Both the position numbers and the translations under genes were made by a program. Shown here one piece after another: positions 35,533 through 43,929 of a stretch of DNA of 64,000 nt; position 1 is the first letter of the stretch; every line of letters starts with the position of its first letter. The notes beneath the pieces were generated by a model. That model searched no databases. It worked only from the letters and a program-made list of their open reading frames with translations, and had not been told where the DNA came from. The stretch is from Niastella vici. Lineage in GTDB: Bacteria > Bacteroidota > Bacteroidia > Chitinophagales > Chitinophagaceae. The stretch covers positions 310,001 through 374,000 of the forward strand of contig NZ_LVYD01000001.1 in the NCBI RefSeq assembly GCF_002077945.1, given 5' to 3'.

Positions 35533-36780
35533 TTAATTGCGATAATCTAATTGAAAGGCGCTGAGATCAGGTGAATATTTCCTTTTTCTTTTCAGCTCAT
35601 ATTGATAAATAATATTGCCCATCTCTTTAAAAAAGGGATACCCCGTTTCAACATACTCGTATTTATCGTCATTTATTACCCCATCGCTGTTCACATAAAT
35701 ATTACCGCTTACCATAAATTCTATCTTGTTCCTGAAATCAACGATATAAGCCACATCGGTTAAAAACCCGTACGACCAGCCGGTTTTATTGAACACCCGC
35801 ATGTAGGAAGGAATTTTGCTTCGCCATGCTTTGAACATAAAGAATTTGGTATAGCTGTCGAAATATACTGTTGTATCGTAGTGCGGAAATTGGCTTTCGG
35901 AAGGCAGCTCACTCATATACCGGTACAGGAAAGCATAATCATCGGGCTGCAGTTGAAATCGTTTTTTGGCTGGAACCGAATTAGGGAACAGCGCAGCCTG
36001 CAATATCTGCTGCATATCTTCCAGTGGAAAATTATTATGGGTAGTGAAATCCATGGGCGCATTTATGAGGCTGTCTTCCCGGTTGTAATGCGCCCGGCCG
36101 ATCAATATTTTTTTATGAAAGTCAAAAGGTACTACACTATAGGCGGGCGGTTGCGCATACAGCAGGCTGTCACCCTGCATAAACCTTACCGGGTTGGTAT
36201 GGCGGTTCTCCTCTTCATTCATGGTCACAAAGCGGCGGGTAATGCGGGTATCGTGGTACCCCATTTGCCACAAGCGTTCATTCAGTTGCTGCTGCCCAAC
36301 AAATTCATATAACCGGTTATAGGCATCATTATCACTTATCAGAAAGATCTTTTTTACATATTGCGCTACAGACGGCAAAAGATCAGCGGCGCTGCTATCG
36401 CGGCTCACTGTTGTTTGCCGGTAATACGCACTGTCGGTAAGCATGGTAGTGCACCGGTTAACCCCGTATGGGCGCAGGCTGTTGATCTTTTCCAGGGCCA
36501 GTAAGGCAGTAGGCAGTTTAACCATTGATGCCGGGTTAAAGTATTCATTACGGTTTACCCGGAAATAGTAATTGGTAAAATGCGGTTGATTATTTTTATC
36601 GCGGTCGATCTTTGTATAGATGAACTGGTAATGAAATGTATCAGGCTGGTTCAGGATATCTTTCAAAAAGGGCGTAGCCTGCTGCCTGATCAGTTGTTCC
36701 AACCACGCATCCGTTCTGGTTTGTGCTGTTGCTGCGCAGGTTGTTGCTAACAAAGCCGTTATTAGCAAAGTTGGTTTCAT
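35533..36780 (-). CDS. Class A beta-lactamase-like serine hydrolase
   Basis: A 415-residue exported protein (signal peptide MKPTLLITALLATTCAATAQ). The serine-hydrolase motifs are in order: S85-M-V-K88 (NPASMVKLP), SDN at 149-151 (LISDNDAYN) and KTG in NKTGWSYGF near residue 340. It is longer than ordinary class A beta-lactamases (about 290 aa) and has no clear ExxxN omega loop, so it may be a D,D-peptidase or another amide/ester hydrolase rather than a resistance enzyme. It is 17 bases upstream of the GH9 fusion gene in the same direction, so the two are probably one transcript. Confidence 0.75.
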   Translation of the reverse strand: MKPTLLITALLATTCAATAQTRTDAWLEQLIRQQATPFLKDILNQPDTFHYQFIYTKIDRDKNNQPHFTNYYFRVNRNEYFNPASMVKLPTALLALEKINSLRPYGVNRCTTMLTDSAYYRQTTVSRDSSAADLLPSVAQYVKKIFLISDNDAYNRLYEFVGQQQLNERLWQMGYHDTRITRRFVTMNEEENRHTNPVRFMQGDSLLYAQPPAYSVVPFDFHKKILIGRAHYNREDSLINAPMDFTTHNNFPLEDMQQILQAALFPNSVPAKKRFQLQPDDYAFLYRYMSELPSESQFPHYDTTVYFDSYTKFFMFKAWRSKIPSYMRVFNKTGWSYGFLTDVAYIVDFRNKIEFMVSGNIYVNSDGVINDDKYEYVETGYPFFKEMGNIIYQYELKRKRKYSPDLSAFQLDYRN

Positions 36781-36913
36781 GGCCGAAAAGTTACAAACAA
36801 ATAAAGCCCCCGGGTAATTTTTTACAACGCATAAACCGGCAGCACCTCACCGCAGGCTTCCGGACTTCTTCCTATATTGCAGCCATTAAATACTGCTAAA
36901 AATACTGCCATAC

Positions 36914-37924
36914 ATGAAACTCGTTTCTTATCTCAGCGAAGGCCATGACCGTGTAGCTATACTCGTAGACGGACTTTTATACGATGCCGAAGTTTTACAC
37001 CCCGATCTTCCACAAAACATGAGTATGTTCCTCAATTATTGGGAAGATGCCTATCCTATGGCGCTGGGTGGAGAAATGATGATCCGCGAAGGAAAAATTC
37101 CCAGGAGCAAGGGCTTTGCGTACAATAGCAACCCTATTCTGGCCCCGGTTCCTTTTCCCACCAGCTGCCGCGACGGCTATGCTTTCAGGCAGCATGTGGA
37201 AGCGGCCCGGCGTAACCGCAAAGCGCCCATGATCCCCGAATTTGATCAATATCCCATTTTTTATTTTACCAATCACCACAGCATACAGGGCCCCGGCGAC
37301 ATACAATGTATGCCCGATCATTTTGAAAAACTCGATTTTGAGTTGGAAGTGGCCATTGTGGTTTGCAAACATGGCCGCAACATCAGGGCTGAAGATGCCG
37401 ACGAGTACATTGGCGGTTTAATGATCATGAACGATATGAGCGCCCGCCGCCTGCAAATGGAAGAAATGCTGCTGAACCTGGGACCTGCCAAAGGAAAGGA
37501 TTTTGCTACCGTGATAGGCCCCTGGCTGGTAACCCTGGATGAACTGGAACAATATGAAGTACCGGCCCGGAACGGGCATACCGGCAAAAACTTCAACCTG
37601 CGCATGCAATGCCGGGTGAACGGCCAACAGGTAAGCGATGGCAATATGAAAGATATGGACTGGACCTTTGCCGAGATCATTGAAAGGGCTTCTTACGGTG
37701 TTGATCTGTATGCCGGTGATGTTATTGGCAGCGGTACCGTAGGCACCGGTTGCTTTCTGGAGCTGAATGGCACTGGCAAACTGAACGATCCCAATTACCA
37801 GGAACAATGGCTGCAACCCGGTGATGTGGTTGAAATGGAAGTGGATGGTTTGGGCATTCTCAGCAATACCATTGTTAAGGAAGATGATGATTATTCGATT
37901 TTGGCCCGTAAAAAATCAGTATAA
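36914..37924 (+). CDS. Fumarylacetoacetate hydrolase-family protein
   Basis: A 336-residue soluble enzyme of the FAH superfamily, which splits or hydrates C-C bonds in tyrosine and aromatic catabolism. Metal-site residues typical of the family are seen in DFELEVAIVVCKHGRNI (Glu pair) and in GLMIMNDMSARRLQMEE, with GSGTVGTGCFLE near the C-terminus. It is followed after 34 bases by a flavin reductase gene. In Bacteroidota such pairs occur in homogentisate pathway clusters, but no hmgA or hppD is present in this window. Confidence 0.88.
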   Translation: MKLVSYLSEGHDRVAILVDGLLYDAEVLHPDLPQNMSMFLNYWEDAYPMALGGEMMIREGKIPRSKGFAYNSNPILAPVPFPTSCRDGYAFRQHVEAARRNRKAPMIPEFDQYPIFYFTNHHSIQGPGDIQCMPDHFEKLDFELEVAIVVCKHGRNIRAEDADEYIGGLMIMNDMSARRLQMEEMLLNLGPAKGKDFATVIGPWLVTLDELEQYEVPARNGHTGKNFNLRMQCRVNGQQVSDGNMKDMDWTFAEIIERASYGVDLYAGDVIGSGTVGTGCFLELNGTGKLNDPNYQEQWLQPGDVVEMEVDGLGILSNTIVKEDDDYSILARKKSV

Positions 37925-37958
37925 CGGATAACCTGATTATCCAGTAGCATATTAACAT

Positions 37959-38840
37959 ATGATTGTAGACTTAAAAGACCTCACAACGGTTCAACGGCAA
38001 AATTACCTGCAGCACGCCATAGCGCCGCGGCCTATTTGCTTTGCCAGTACGGTCGATAAAGCAGGAACCGTGAACCTGAGCCCCTTTAGCTTTTTTAACC
38101 TGTTCTCAAGCAACCCGCCCATCGTTATTTTTTCGCCCAGCCGCCGGGTTCGCGATAATACCACCAAGCACACTTTACAAAATGTGCTGGAAGTGCCCGA
38201 AGTAGTGATCAATATTGTTGATTACGACATGGTACAACAAACCAGTTTGGCCAGTTGCGAATTCCCTAAAGAAGTGAACGAATTCATTAAGGCAGGTTTT
38301 ACCCCCGAACCTGCTACGCTGGTTAAACCCCCGATGGTAAAAGAAAGCAAGGTAAAAATGGAATGCCGGGTGCATGAAATAAAGCCATTGGGTACCGAAG
38401 GCGGTGCAGGCAACCTGGTCATTTGCGAAGTGCTGCGCATGCATATTGCCGATGAAATACTGAATGAAAAGAACATGATCGACCAGCGCAAATTGCACCA
38501 TGTAGCCCGCCTGGGCGGCGACTGGTATTGCAGGGTGAATGAGACCAACCTTTTTCAGGTTGAAAAGCCCAATACGCAACTGGGAATTGGCATTGATGCC
38601 CTGCCGGCGCCCATCAAAAACAGCAAAATACTTACCGGCAATAGCCTGGCCCAGTTAGGTAATGTGCACGAAATGCCGGTTATTGACCCTGCTTTTGACG
38701 ATGCCCGGCTGAAAAGCATTTTTCAATATTATTCGGTAAACCCGGCCGATATGGAAACCGAATTACATACGTATGCCCAAAAGCTGTTGAACGAAGGCAA
38801 AGTGCAGGAAGCCTGGCAGGTGTTACTGGCGCTGAATTAG
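37959..38840 (+). CDS. Flavin reductase-like (FMN-binding) protein
   Basis: A 293-residue soluble protein of the flavoredoxin / flavin-reductase family. HAIAPRPICFASTVDKAGTVNLSPFSFFNLFSSNPP is the FMN-binding pattern and TTKHTLQNVLEVPEVVIN follows. The C-terminal part (about residues 200-293) is an extra, mostly helical region beyond the split-barrel core. It is probably co-transcribed with the FAH-family gene. The electron donor and physiological acceptor are unknown. Confidence 0.88.
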   Translation: MIVDLKDLTTVQRQNYLQHAIAPRPICFASTVDKAGTVNLSPFSFFNLFSSNPPIVIFSPSRRVRDNTTKHTLQNVLEVPEVVINIVDYDMVQQTSLASCEFPKEVNEFIKAGFTPEPATLVKPPMVKESKVKMECRVHEIKPLGTEGGAGNLVICEVLRMHIADEILNEKNMIDQRKLHHVARLGGDWYCRVNETNLFQVEKPNTQLGIGIDALPAPIKNSKILTGNSLAQLGNVHEMPVIDPAFDDARLKSIFQYYSVNPADMETELHTYAQKLLNEGKVQEAWQVLLALN

Positions 38841-38927
38841 TTATTTACGGCAAGGCCGGTTCGGTTGCCTGCAAAGGGAGCCCGGTAACGGGCAACCTGA
38901 TCGGTTGGTTGTGTGCCCTGTAAAGAG

Positions 38928-38935
38928 TACCTTTG
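38928..38935 (+). promoter_or_regulatory. -7 promoter element of lysS (TACCTTTG)
   Basis: An exact TAnnTTTG match, with TTGG at 38905-38908 as the -33 candidate and a 19-base spacer. It predicts a start near 38942, 13 bases before the ATG at 38955, and therefore excludes the longer frame from 38913. Confidence 0.6.
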
Positions 38936-38954
38936 CAGCCGCATTTGCAATTAT

Positions 38955-40481
38955 ATGAGCACACAACATTTGTCAGAACAGGAAATTATTCGACGCGAGA
39001 AATTACAGGAATTACAAAAGCTGGGCATCGATCCCTATCCGGCGCCTTTGTACCCGGTTAATATTACTGCCGCCCAGATTATAGAAAAATATAAGGGCGA
39101 AGAAAACAAAGCAGATTTTACCGATGTATGTTTGGCCGGCCGCATCATGAGCATCAATGATATGGGTAAGGCATCTTTTGCCAAACTGCAGGATAGTACA
39201 GGTAGAATTCAAATATATCTTAAGCGCGACGAAATTTGCCCCGGTGAAGACAAAACGCTGTATGCTAAAGTGTGGAAACACCTCACCGATATTGGTGACA
39301 TTATAGGAGTGAAAGGTTATGTTTTCACCACCAAAACCGGTGAAACCTCTGTTCACGTAACCGAGTTCACTTTCCTTACCAAATCGTTGAAACCATTACC
39401 GATAGTAAAGGAAAAAGAAGGGGAGACTTTTGATGCCGTAACAGATCCGGAATTCCGTTACCGCCAGCGCTATGTTGATCTCATCATTAATCCACAGGTA
39501 AAAGATGTGTTCACAAAGCGTAGCCAACTGATAAACACCATCCGTGATTTCTTAAATGCACAGGGTGCTTTGGAAGTTGACACACCGGTATTGCAGGCCA
39601 TTCCCGGTGGCGCCGCTGCCCGTCCCTTCATTACCCATCACAATGCGTTGGACGTACCTTTTTATTTGCGTATTGCCAATGAACTGTACCTGAAACGCCT
39701 TATCGTGGGCGGGTTCGATTGGGTGTATGAGTTCAGCCGCAACTTCCGCAACGAGGGTATGGACCGTACCCATAATCCGGAGTTTACCGTTCTGGAGTGG
39801 TATACCGCCTACAAGGATTATTTCTGGATGATGGAGATCACCGAACAACTGTTCGAAAAAATAGCCCTCACCCTGCATAACACAACCACGGTTCAGGTAG
39901 GTGATAAAGAAATTGATTTCAAGGCGCCGTTCAGGCGTATCAGCATATACGATGCCATTAAAGAACATACAGGCATCGACGTAAGCAATATGAATGAAGA
40001 GGAGCTTCGGCAGGTGTGTAAAAAGTTGAACATTCACACCGAGGCCAGCATGGGTAAAGGAAAATTGATCGATGAGCTGTTCGGTTCAAAATGTGAATCA
40101 CATTACGTGCAACCTACCTTCATCATCGATTATCCGGTTGAAATGAGCCCGCTTACCAAAAAGCACCGCAGCAAGGAAGGATTGGTAGAGCGTTTTGAGC
40201 TGATGGTAAATGGAAAGGAGATCGCCAACGCTTACAGCGAATTGAACGACCCCATTGATCAGCGCGAACGTTTTGAAGAGCAGGCAGAGCTGTTGAAACG
40301 CGGCGATGATGAAGCCATGTATATCGACAATGATTTTCTGCGTTCGCTTGAATACGGTATGCCACCCACCTCGGGTATTGGTATTGGTATCGACCGCCTG
40401 GTAATGCTGATGACCAATCAGCCCAGCATTCAGGATGTACTGCTGTTCCCGCAAATGCGGCCCGAAAAGACAGCCGAATAA
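38955..40481 (+). CDS. lysS: Lysyl-tRNA synthetase, class II
   Basis: Charges tRNA-Lys. The 508-residue protein has an N-terminal OB-fold anticodon-binding domain (about 55-160, VCLAGRIMSINDMGKASFAKLQ) and a class II catalytic core. Motif 2 is in FRNEGMDRTHNPEFTVLEWY and motif 3 in GIGIGIDRLVMLMTN. The length is normal. The ATG at 38955 follows the promoter at 38928. A strong terminator follows the gene. Confidence 0.96.
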   Translation: MSTQHLSEQEIIRREKLQELQKLGIDPYPAPLYPVNITAAQIIEKYKGEENKADFTDVCLAGRIMSINDMGKASFAKLQDSTGRIQIYLKRDEICPGEDKTLYAKVWKHLTDIGDIIGVKGYVFTTKTGETSVHVTEFTFLTKSLKPLPIVKEKEGETFDAVTDPEFRYRQRYVDLIINPQVKDVFTKRSQLINTIRDFLNAQGALEVDTPVLQAIPGGAAARPFITHHNALDVPFYLRIANELYLKRLIVGGFDWVYEFSRNFRNEGMDRTHNPEFTVLEWYTAYKDYFWMMEITEQLFEKIALTLHNTTTVQVGDKEIDFKAPFRRISIYDAIKEHTGIDVSNMNEEELRQVCKKLNIHTEASMGKGKLIDELFGSKCESHYVQPTFIIDYPVEMSPLTKKHRSKEGLVERFELMVNGKEIANAYSELNDPIDQRERFEEQAELLKRGDDEAMYIDNDFLRSLEYGMPPTSGIGIGIDRLVMLMTNQPSIQDVLLFPQMRPEKTAE

Positions 40482-40502
40482 ATAACGCTCTCTATATAGG
40501 TT

Positions 40503-40549
40503 AAACGAAATAACCAAAGTGGCTTCGGCTATTTTGGTTATTTCGTTTT
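40503..40549 (+). terminator. Terminator after lysS
   Basis: A stem of about 15 bases, AACGAAATAACCAAA against TTTTGGTTATTTCGTT, with a short loop and a TTTT tail, about 20 bases past the lysS stop. Confidence 0.88.
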
Positions 40550-40625
40550 ATCATGATCTCATTATAGTCGCAAACAACATCAATTCCCTCTGCCAAACTC
40601 ATAGCCGTGACTTGTACCTCAGGGT

Positions 40626-40643
40626 CTCCCGATGCATCGGGAG
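40626..40643. repeat. Perfect palindrome CTCCCGATGCATCGGGAG
   Basis: An 18-base perfect palindrome just past the 3' end of the SDR gene, with GGCTTTT after it on the plus strand. Similar CCCGAT...ATCGGG cores occur in the terminator at 17418-17447 and as a TCCCGAT/ATTGGGA variant at about 41770-41788. It may act as a weak bidirectional terminator. Confidence 0.55.
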
Positions 40644-40653
40644 GGCTTTTACT

Positions 40654-41475
40654 TTATAAGAACAGATCAGGCATCAGTTTTTGCGATGGATTCACAGCAT
40701 AGTGGCTAAAATCGCTAATACCCTGTTGAATTAAAATATCTTCATCTATAAAGAAATTACCGGTACACTCCGCGGCCGGGCGTTGAAGGATATAATAAGC
40801 GGCGTCAGCCACTATTTCAGGCTTCCGGCTGCGTTGGACCATCAAATCACCTCCTACGATATTCTGAATGGCAGCGGTTGCAATGGTGGTTTTGGGCCAA
40901 AGGGCATTTACCCCTATCCGGTGCGACTTCAATTCTTCAGCCAGTCCCAACACTACCATACTCATCCCAAACTTGCTGATGGAATATGCCAGAAAGCGGC
41001 CAAACCATTCTGGATTTAACTGCAGGGGCGGCGATAAATTCAAAATATGCGCATTACTACTCTTTTTTAATGCGGGCAAACACGCTTTGCTCATGAAAAA
41101 GGTCCCACGAACATTTATATCATGCATGAGGTCCCAACGTTTTGGCTCCGTTTGCTCTGTTGAAGATAAACTAATGGCACTCGCATTATTGATCAGAATA
41201 TCGATGCCACCGAACTTTTCAACGGTAGTTTTTACGATCTGCTCAATACTGTCTTCAAAACGAATATCTCCCTGTATGGGAAGCACATTTCCCGCGCCGG
41301 CTTTCGCGATCTCTTCCGCTGCGGTAAATATGGTCCCTTCGAGTTTAGGATGCGGCTCAGCAGTCTTTCCAACAATGGCAATATCGGCGCCAGCTGCCGC
41401 TAAACGCATAGCAATGGCCTTTCCAATTCCCCGCGAACCTCCTGTAATAAGTACTTTTTTTCCATTAAAAGGCAT
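40654..41475 (-). CDS. Short-chain dehydrogenase/reductase
   Basis: A 273-residue NAD(P)-dependent oxidoreductase. The cofactor motif TGGSRGIG is at residues 11-18, NNAS at 96-99 and the catalytic Ser148, Tyr164 and Lys168 (YSISK). The middle region (EPKRWDLMHDINVRGTFFMS, LSPPLQLNPEWF) resembles the HSDL2-type subfamily. The substrate is unknown. The ATG at 41475 starts the protein just before the Rossmann fold; nine extra residues to 41502 are unlikely. Confidence 0.85.
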   Translation of the reverse strand: MPFNGKKVLITGGSRGIGKAIAMRLAAAGADIAIVGKTAEPHPKLEGTIFTAAEEIAKAGAGNVLPIQGDIRFEDSIEQIVKTTVEKFGGIDILINNASAISLSSTEQTEPKRWDLMHDINVRGTFFMSKACLPALKKSSNAHILNLSPPLQLNPEWFGRFLAYSISKFGMSMVVLGLAEELKSHRIGVNALWPKTTIATAAIQNIVGGDLMVQRSRKPEIVADAAYYILQRPAAECTGNFFIDEDILIQQGISDFSHYAVNPSQKLMPDLFL

Positions 41476-41980
41476 AGTATTTGATTTAATAAGGTGAATC
41501 AAATTTGTAAAGCTTCTTACAATTTATTCTAATTCAGCGGCAAACAAAAACCTAAAGTATAAGCCCTGAAAACAATACGTAGTTTTACTATTTCCCATGT
41601 AATTTCTGAATATTATAAATCGAGCGTTTCTTCGCTTGCAATTCAAATATTTTAACAATATGTTTGTATACGTCAGATTGATCGATTCACAAGAACGCCA
41701 ATATCCAAACAAAAACCAGATCCAACAATCCAAGGAAAAACCAAAAACAAAAATCCAGAAAAACCAATCCCGATAATTATTGGGATACAATCCAAGATCC
41801 AAAGAAAGACCGAATGTAAAAAACCAATGTTCCTGAAAACCGTACACTGTTCCTGAATCATTCAATTGAGACAAACAAAAATCCAGATCCGCAAATCCAG
41901 GCATCCTTTGAAAATGAACTAAAATTTGTACCTCCTGATGAACCCTGTTCCTTCTTGGTAAGGTTTAGTACAAACTTTTT

Positions 41981-42017
41981 AATAGTCCCGCGGTATATCC
42001 CGGGACTATTTCTTTTT
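41981..42017 (+). terminator. Orphan plus-strand terminator
   Basis: AATAGTCCCG paired with CGGGACTATT, a ten-base perfect stem with ten-base loop, followed by TCTTTTT on the plus strand. The minus strand has no T-run. Both neighbouring genes are on the minus strand, so a plus-strand transcript of unknown identity may end here. Confidence 0.6.
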
Positions 42018-42082
42018 ATACCGGTAAGGCCTCCACCCTGCCCCTCCGGCCACTTTTTGCTCACATTTCCCAATTCGGGATA

Positions 42083-42115
42083 ACCGAAGCTTAACCGAAG
42101 CTTGACCGAAGCTAG
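42083..42115. repeat. Three 11-base tandem repeats (ACCGAAGCTTN)
   Basis: ACCGAAGCTTA, ACCGAAGCTTG and ACCGAAGCTAG follow each other without gaps. The 11-base period is close to one DNA turn, so all copies face the same side of the helix. It lies between the orphan terminator and the emrB terminator. Confidence 0.75.
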
Positions 42116-42154
42116 ACCCTATCTTTCCTGAAAGTATTCTCTAAATGGGAACAA

Positions 42155-42210
42155 TAAAAAAAGTCCGAAAGAAGCTGGCCGCTTTTGCGGTTTTCTTCTT
42201 CCGGACTTTG
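42155..42210 (-). terminator. Terminator of the efflux operon
   Basis: On the minus strand AAAGTCCG pairs with CGGACTTT, with an inner AAGAAG/CTTCTT pairing and a GC-rich tip, followed by TTTTATTG. It lies about 135 bases past the emrB stop. Confidence 0.8.
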
Positions 42211-42325
42211 TCATCATCAACCTCAGATCCTTCAACTTACCAACCCTTCAATTTGTGGTAACTCGGTAATCCAGTCTATGGGTTTTTCAATTATCTCTTT
42301 AAAATTTGTCTTTTACCTGTTGAGC

Positions 42326-42344
42326 CCTGAGCGAAGTCGAAGGA
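42326..42344. repeat. Dispersed repeat CCTGAGCGAAGTCGAAGGA, copy 2
   Basis: An exact copy of 25650-25668. It directly abuts the stop codon of emrB. As in copy 1 it lies just past the 3' end of a gene. Confidence 0.7.
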
Positions 42345-43892
42345 CTAGTGCGCATCTGTAACAATCACCGGTTTCTTCTTGAACTTCTGTAAATAGATCA
42401 CCGGTATAGCGGCCAGTACAAATACGCCGATCAGCAGGTACATATTATCATAGGTCACCAGCATGGTTTGTTTTATCACATTTCCTTCCATCATCTGGTT
42501 GCTCATTTGCTGGGCCTCTAACAAGGAATGCCCCTGGCTTTGCGCCATGTGTACCTGCCCATCCCGCGCTTGTGTATAAGCCGGGTTATACTGATTAATA
42601 TTTCCTATGAGTATATTTCTAACTGCGGCCGATTTCAGGTGAATGAGGGTTGTAAGAATAGCCACCCCAAATGAACCACCTAACTGACGCATCATGTTAT
42701 TTAAGCCCGTACCCTGACCAATTTGTTTTCCCTGCAACCCCTGAACTGCCAGGGTGGTCAACGGAACGAACAGAATGGCCATCCCAATACCACGGATAAT
42801 AAGCGGCCAGAAGAAATCACCGGTACCCGATTCCAGCGTGCTGTTCGACAACAACCAGCAGAATATGAAGAATAGAATGAAGCCACCCGTTGCCATAAAC
42901 TGGGCCGGTACGCCTTTCTTCAACATGGTACCTACAAAGGGCATACATAAAATGGTTGCCACACCGCTGGGTAACATGATCAAACCTGTTTGCAACGCTG
43001 TAAAATGTAACAGGTTCTGACAGAACACCGGGAATATAAATACAGAGCCATATAAAGCGAAACCAAGCGCAAAGGAGGTAACAATACCTATTGCGAAACT
43101 CCTGTCCTTCAGGATCCGAAAATCTACCACCGGGTGATCGGTGCTCAGCTCCCGCCAAATAAATCCAATAACTGACAGGATCGTAGTGAGGGTTAGAACC
43201 GCAATGTAAGGCGTAGAAAACCAGTCTTCCGACTCCCCTTTTTCCAACACTACCTGCAAGCTGCCTACACCGGTTGCCAGTAACAGGATACCCCACCAGT
43301 CGATCGGCTTTCCTTTTGCAAACATAGGCGACTCCCGCACGAACATCGATACCAGGAAGGCGGCAATGGCGCCCACCGGAATATTTACATAGAATATATA
43401 ACGCCAGTTTGTATTGTCAACGATGTAACCACCAATTGTGGGGCCAATAGTAGGGCCTACCACCGCACCCAAACCAAACAAAGCGGTTGCCATACCAATT
43501 TCTTCACGCGGCCAGGTTTCCATTAAGATGGCCTGCGCGGTTGACAATAAACCCCCACCTGCCAAACCTTGCAATATACGGAACAGGACCAGCGTAGTGA
43601 GAGAGCCTGCCTGGCCGCATAAATAAGAGGCCAGCGTGAATAATAAGATGGAGGCGAGAAAATAATTCTTTCTTCCAAAACGATCACCCAACCAGCCCGA
43701 CATCGGTAATATAATTACGTTGGCCACCGCATATCCGGTTACCAGCCAGCCGGCATCTTCCAGCGTTGCGCCGAGGTTACCCATAATTTCGGGCAGGGCC
43801 ACGTTCACGATCGTCGTATCGATCAACTCCAGCAAGGAGGCCATGATCACCGTAATGGTGATGATCCATTTCCTAAATCCTTGTTCTGCCAT
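42345..43892 (-). CDS. emrB: DHA2-family drug efflux permease (EmrB/QacA type)
   Basis: A 515-residue inner-membrane proton-driven exporter with about 14 hydrophobic helices. It has the major-facilitator motif A-like GWLGDRFGRKNYF after helix 2 and the motif C-like VVGPTIGPTIGGYI in helix 5. With the adjacent EmrA-type and TolC-type proteins it should form a tripartite pump across both membranes. It is the last gene of tetR-tolC-emrA-emrB; the gap to emrA is 37 bases. The drug specificity is unknown. Confidence 0.92.
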   Translation of the reverse strand: MAEQGFRKWIITITVIMASLLELIDTTIVNVALPEIMGNLGATLEDAGWLVTGYAVANVIILPMSGWLGDRFGRKNYFLASILLFTLASYLCGQAGSLTTLVLFRILQGLAGGGLLSTAQAILMETWPREEIGMATALFGLGAVVGPTIGPTIGGYIVDNTNWRYIFYVNIPVGAIAAFLVSMFVRESPMFAKGKPIDWWGILLLATGVGSLQVVLEKGESEDWFSTPYIAVLTLTTILSVIGFIWRELSTDHPVVDFRILKDRSFAIGIVTSFALGFALYGSVFIFPVFCQNLLHFTALQTGLIMLPSGVATILCMPFVGTMLKKGVPAQFMATGGFILFFIFCWLLSNSTLESGTGDFFWPLIIRGIGMAILFVPLTTLAVQGLQGKQIGQGTGLNNMMRQLGGSFGVAILTTLIHLKSAAVRNILIGNINQYNPAYTQARDGQVHMAQSQGHSLLEAQQMSNQMMEGNVIKQTMLVTYDNMYLLIGVFVLAAIPVIYLQKFKKKPVIVTDAH

Positions 43893-43929
43893 GACTAATT
43901 ATTTTAATTAAACTAAAGTCGTTCTGCAT

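Larger units (their letters stand above)
41476..42344. other. 869-base gap with low-complexity repeats and an orphan terminator
   Basis: No supported gene. About 41690-41860 is a purine/C-rich stretch of degenerate CCAA- and ATCCA-type repeats, which on the minus strand reads as a Trp/Phe/Leu/Gly-rich pseudo-frame. Further right are a plus-strand terminator (41981-42017), three 11-base tandem repeats (42083-42115), the emrB terminator (42155-42210) and a dispersed 19-base repeat (42326-42344). Confidence 0.55.

Noticed and set aside
41524-41904. 126-codon minus-strand frame rich in Trp, Phe, Leu and Gly
   Set aside because: It is the translation of a degenerate CCAA/ATCCA repeat, not a protein-like sequence.
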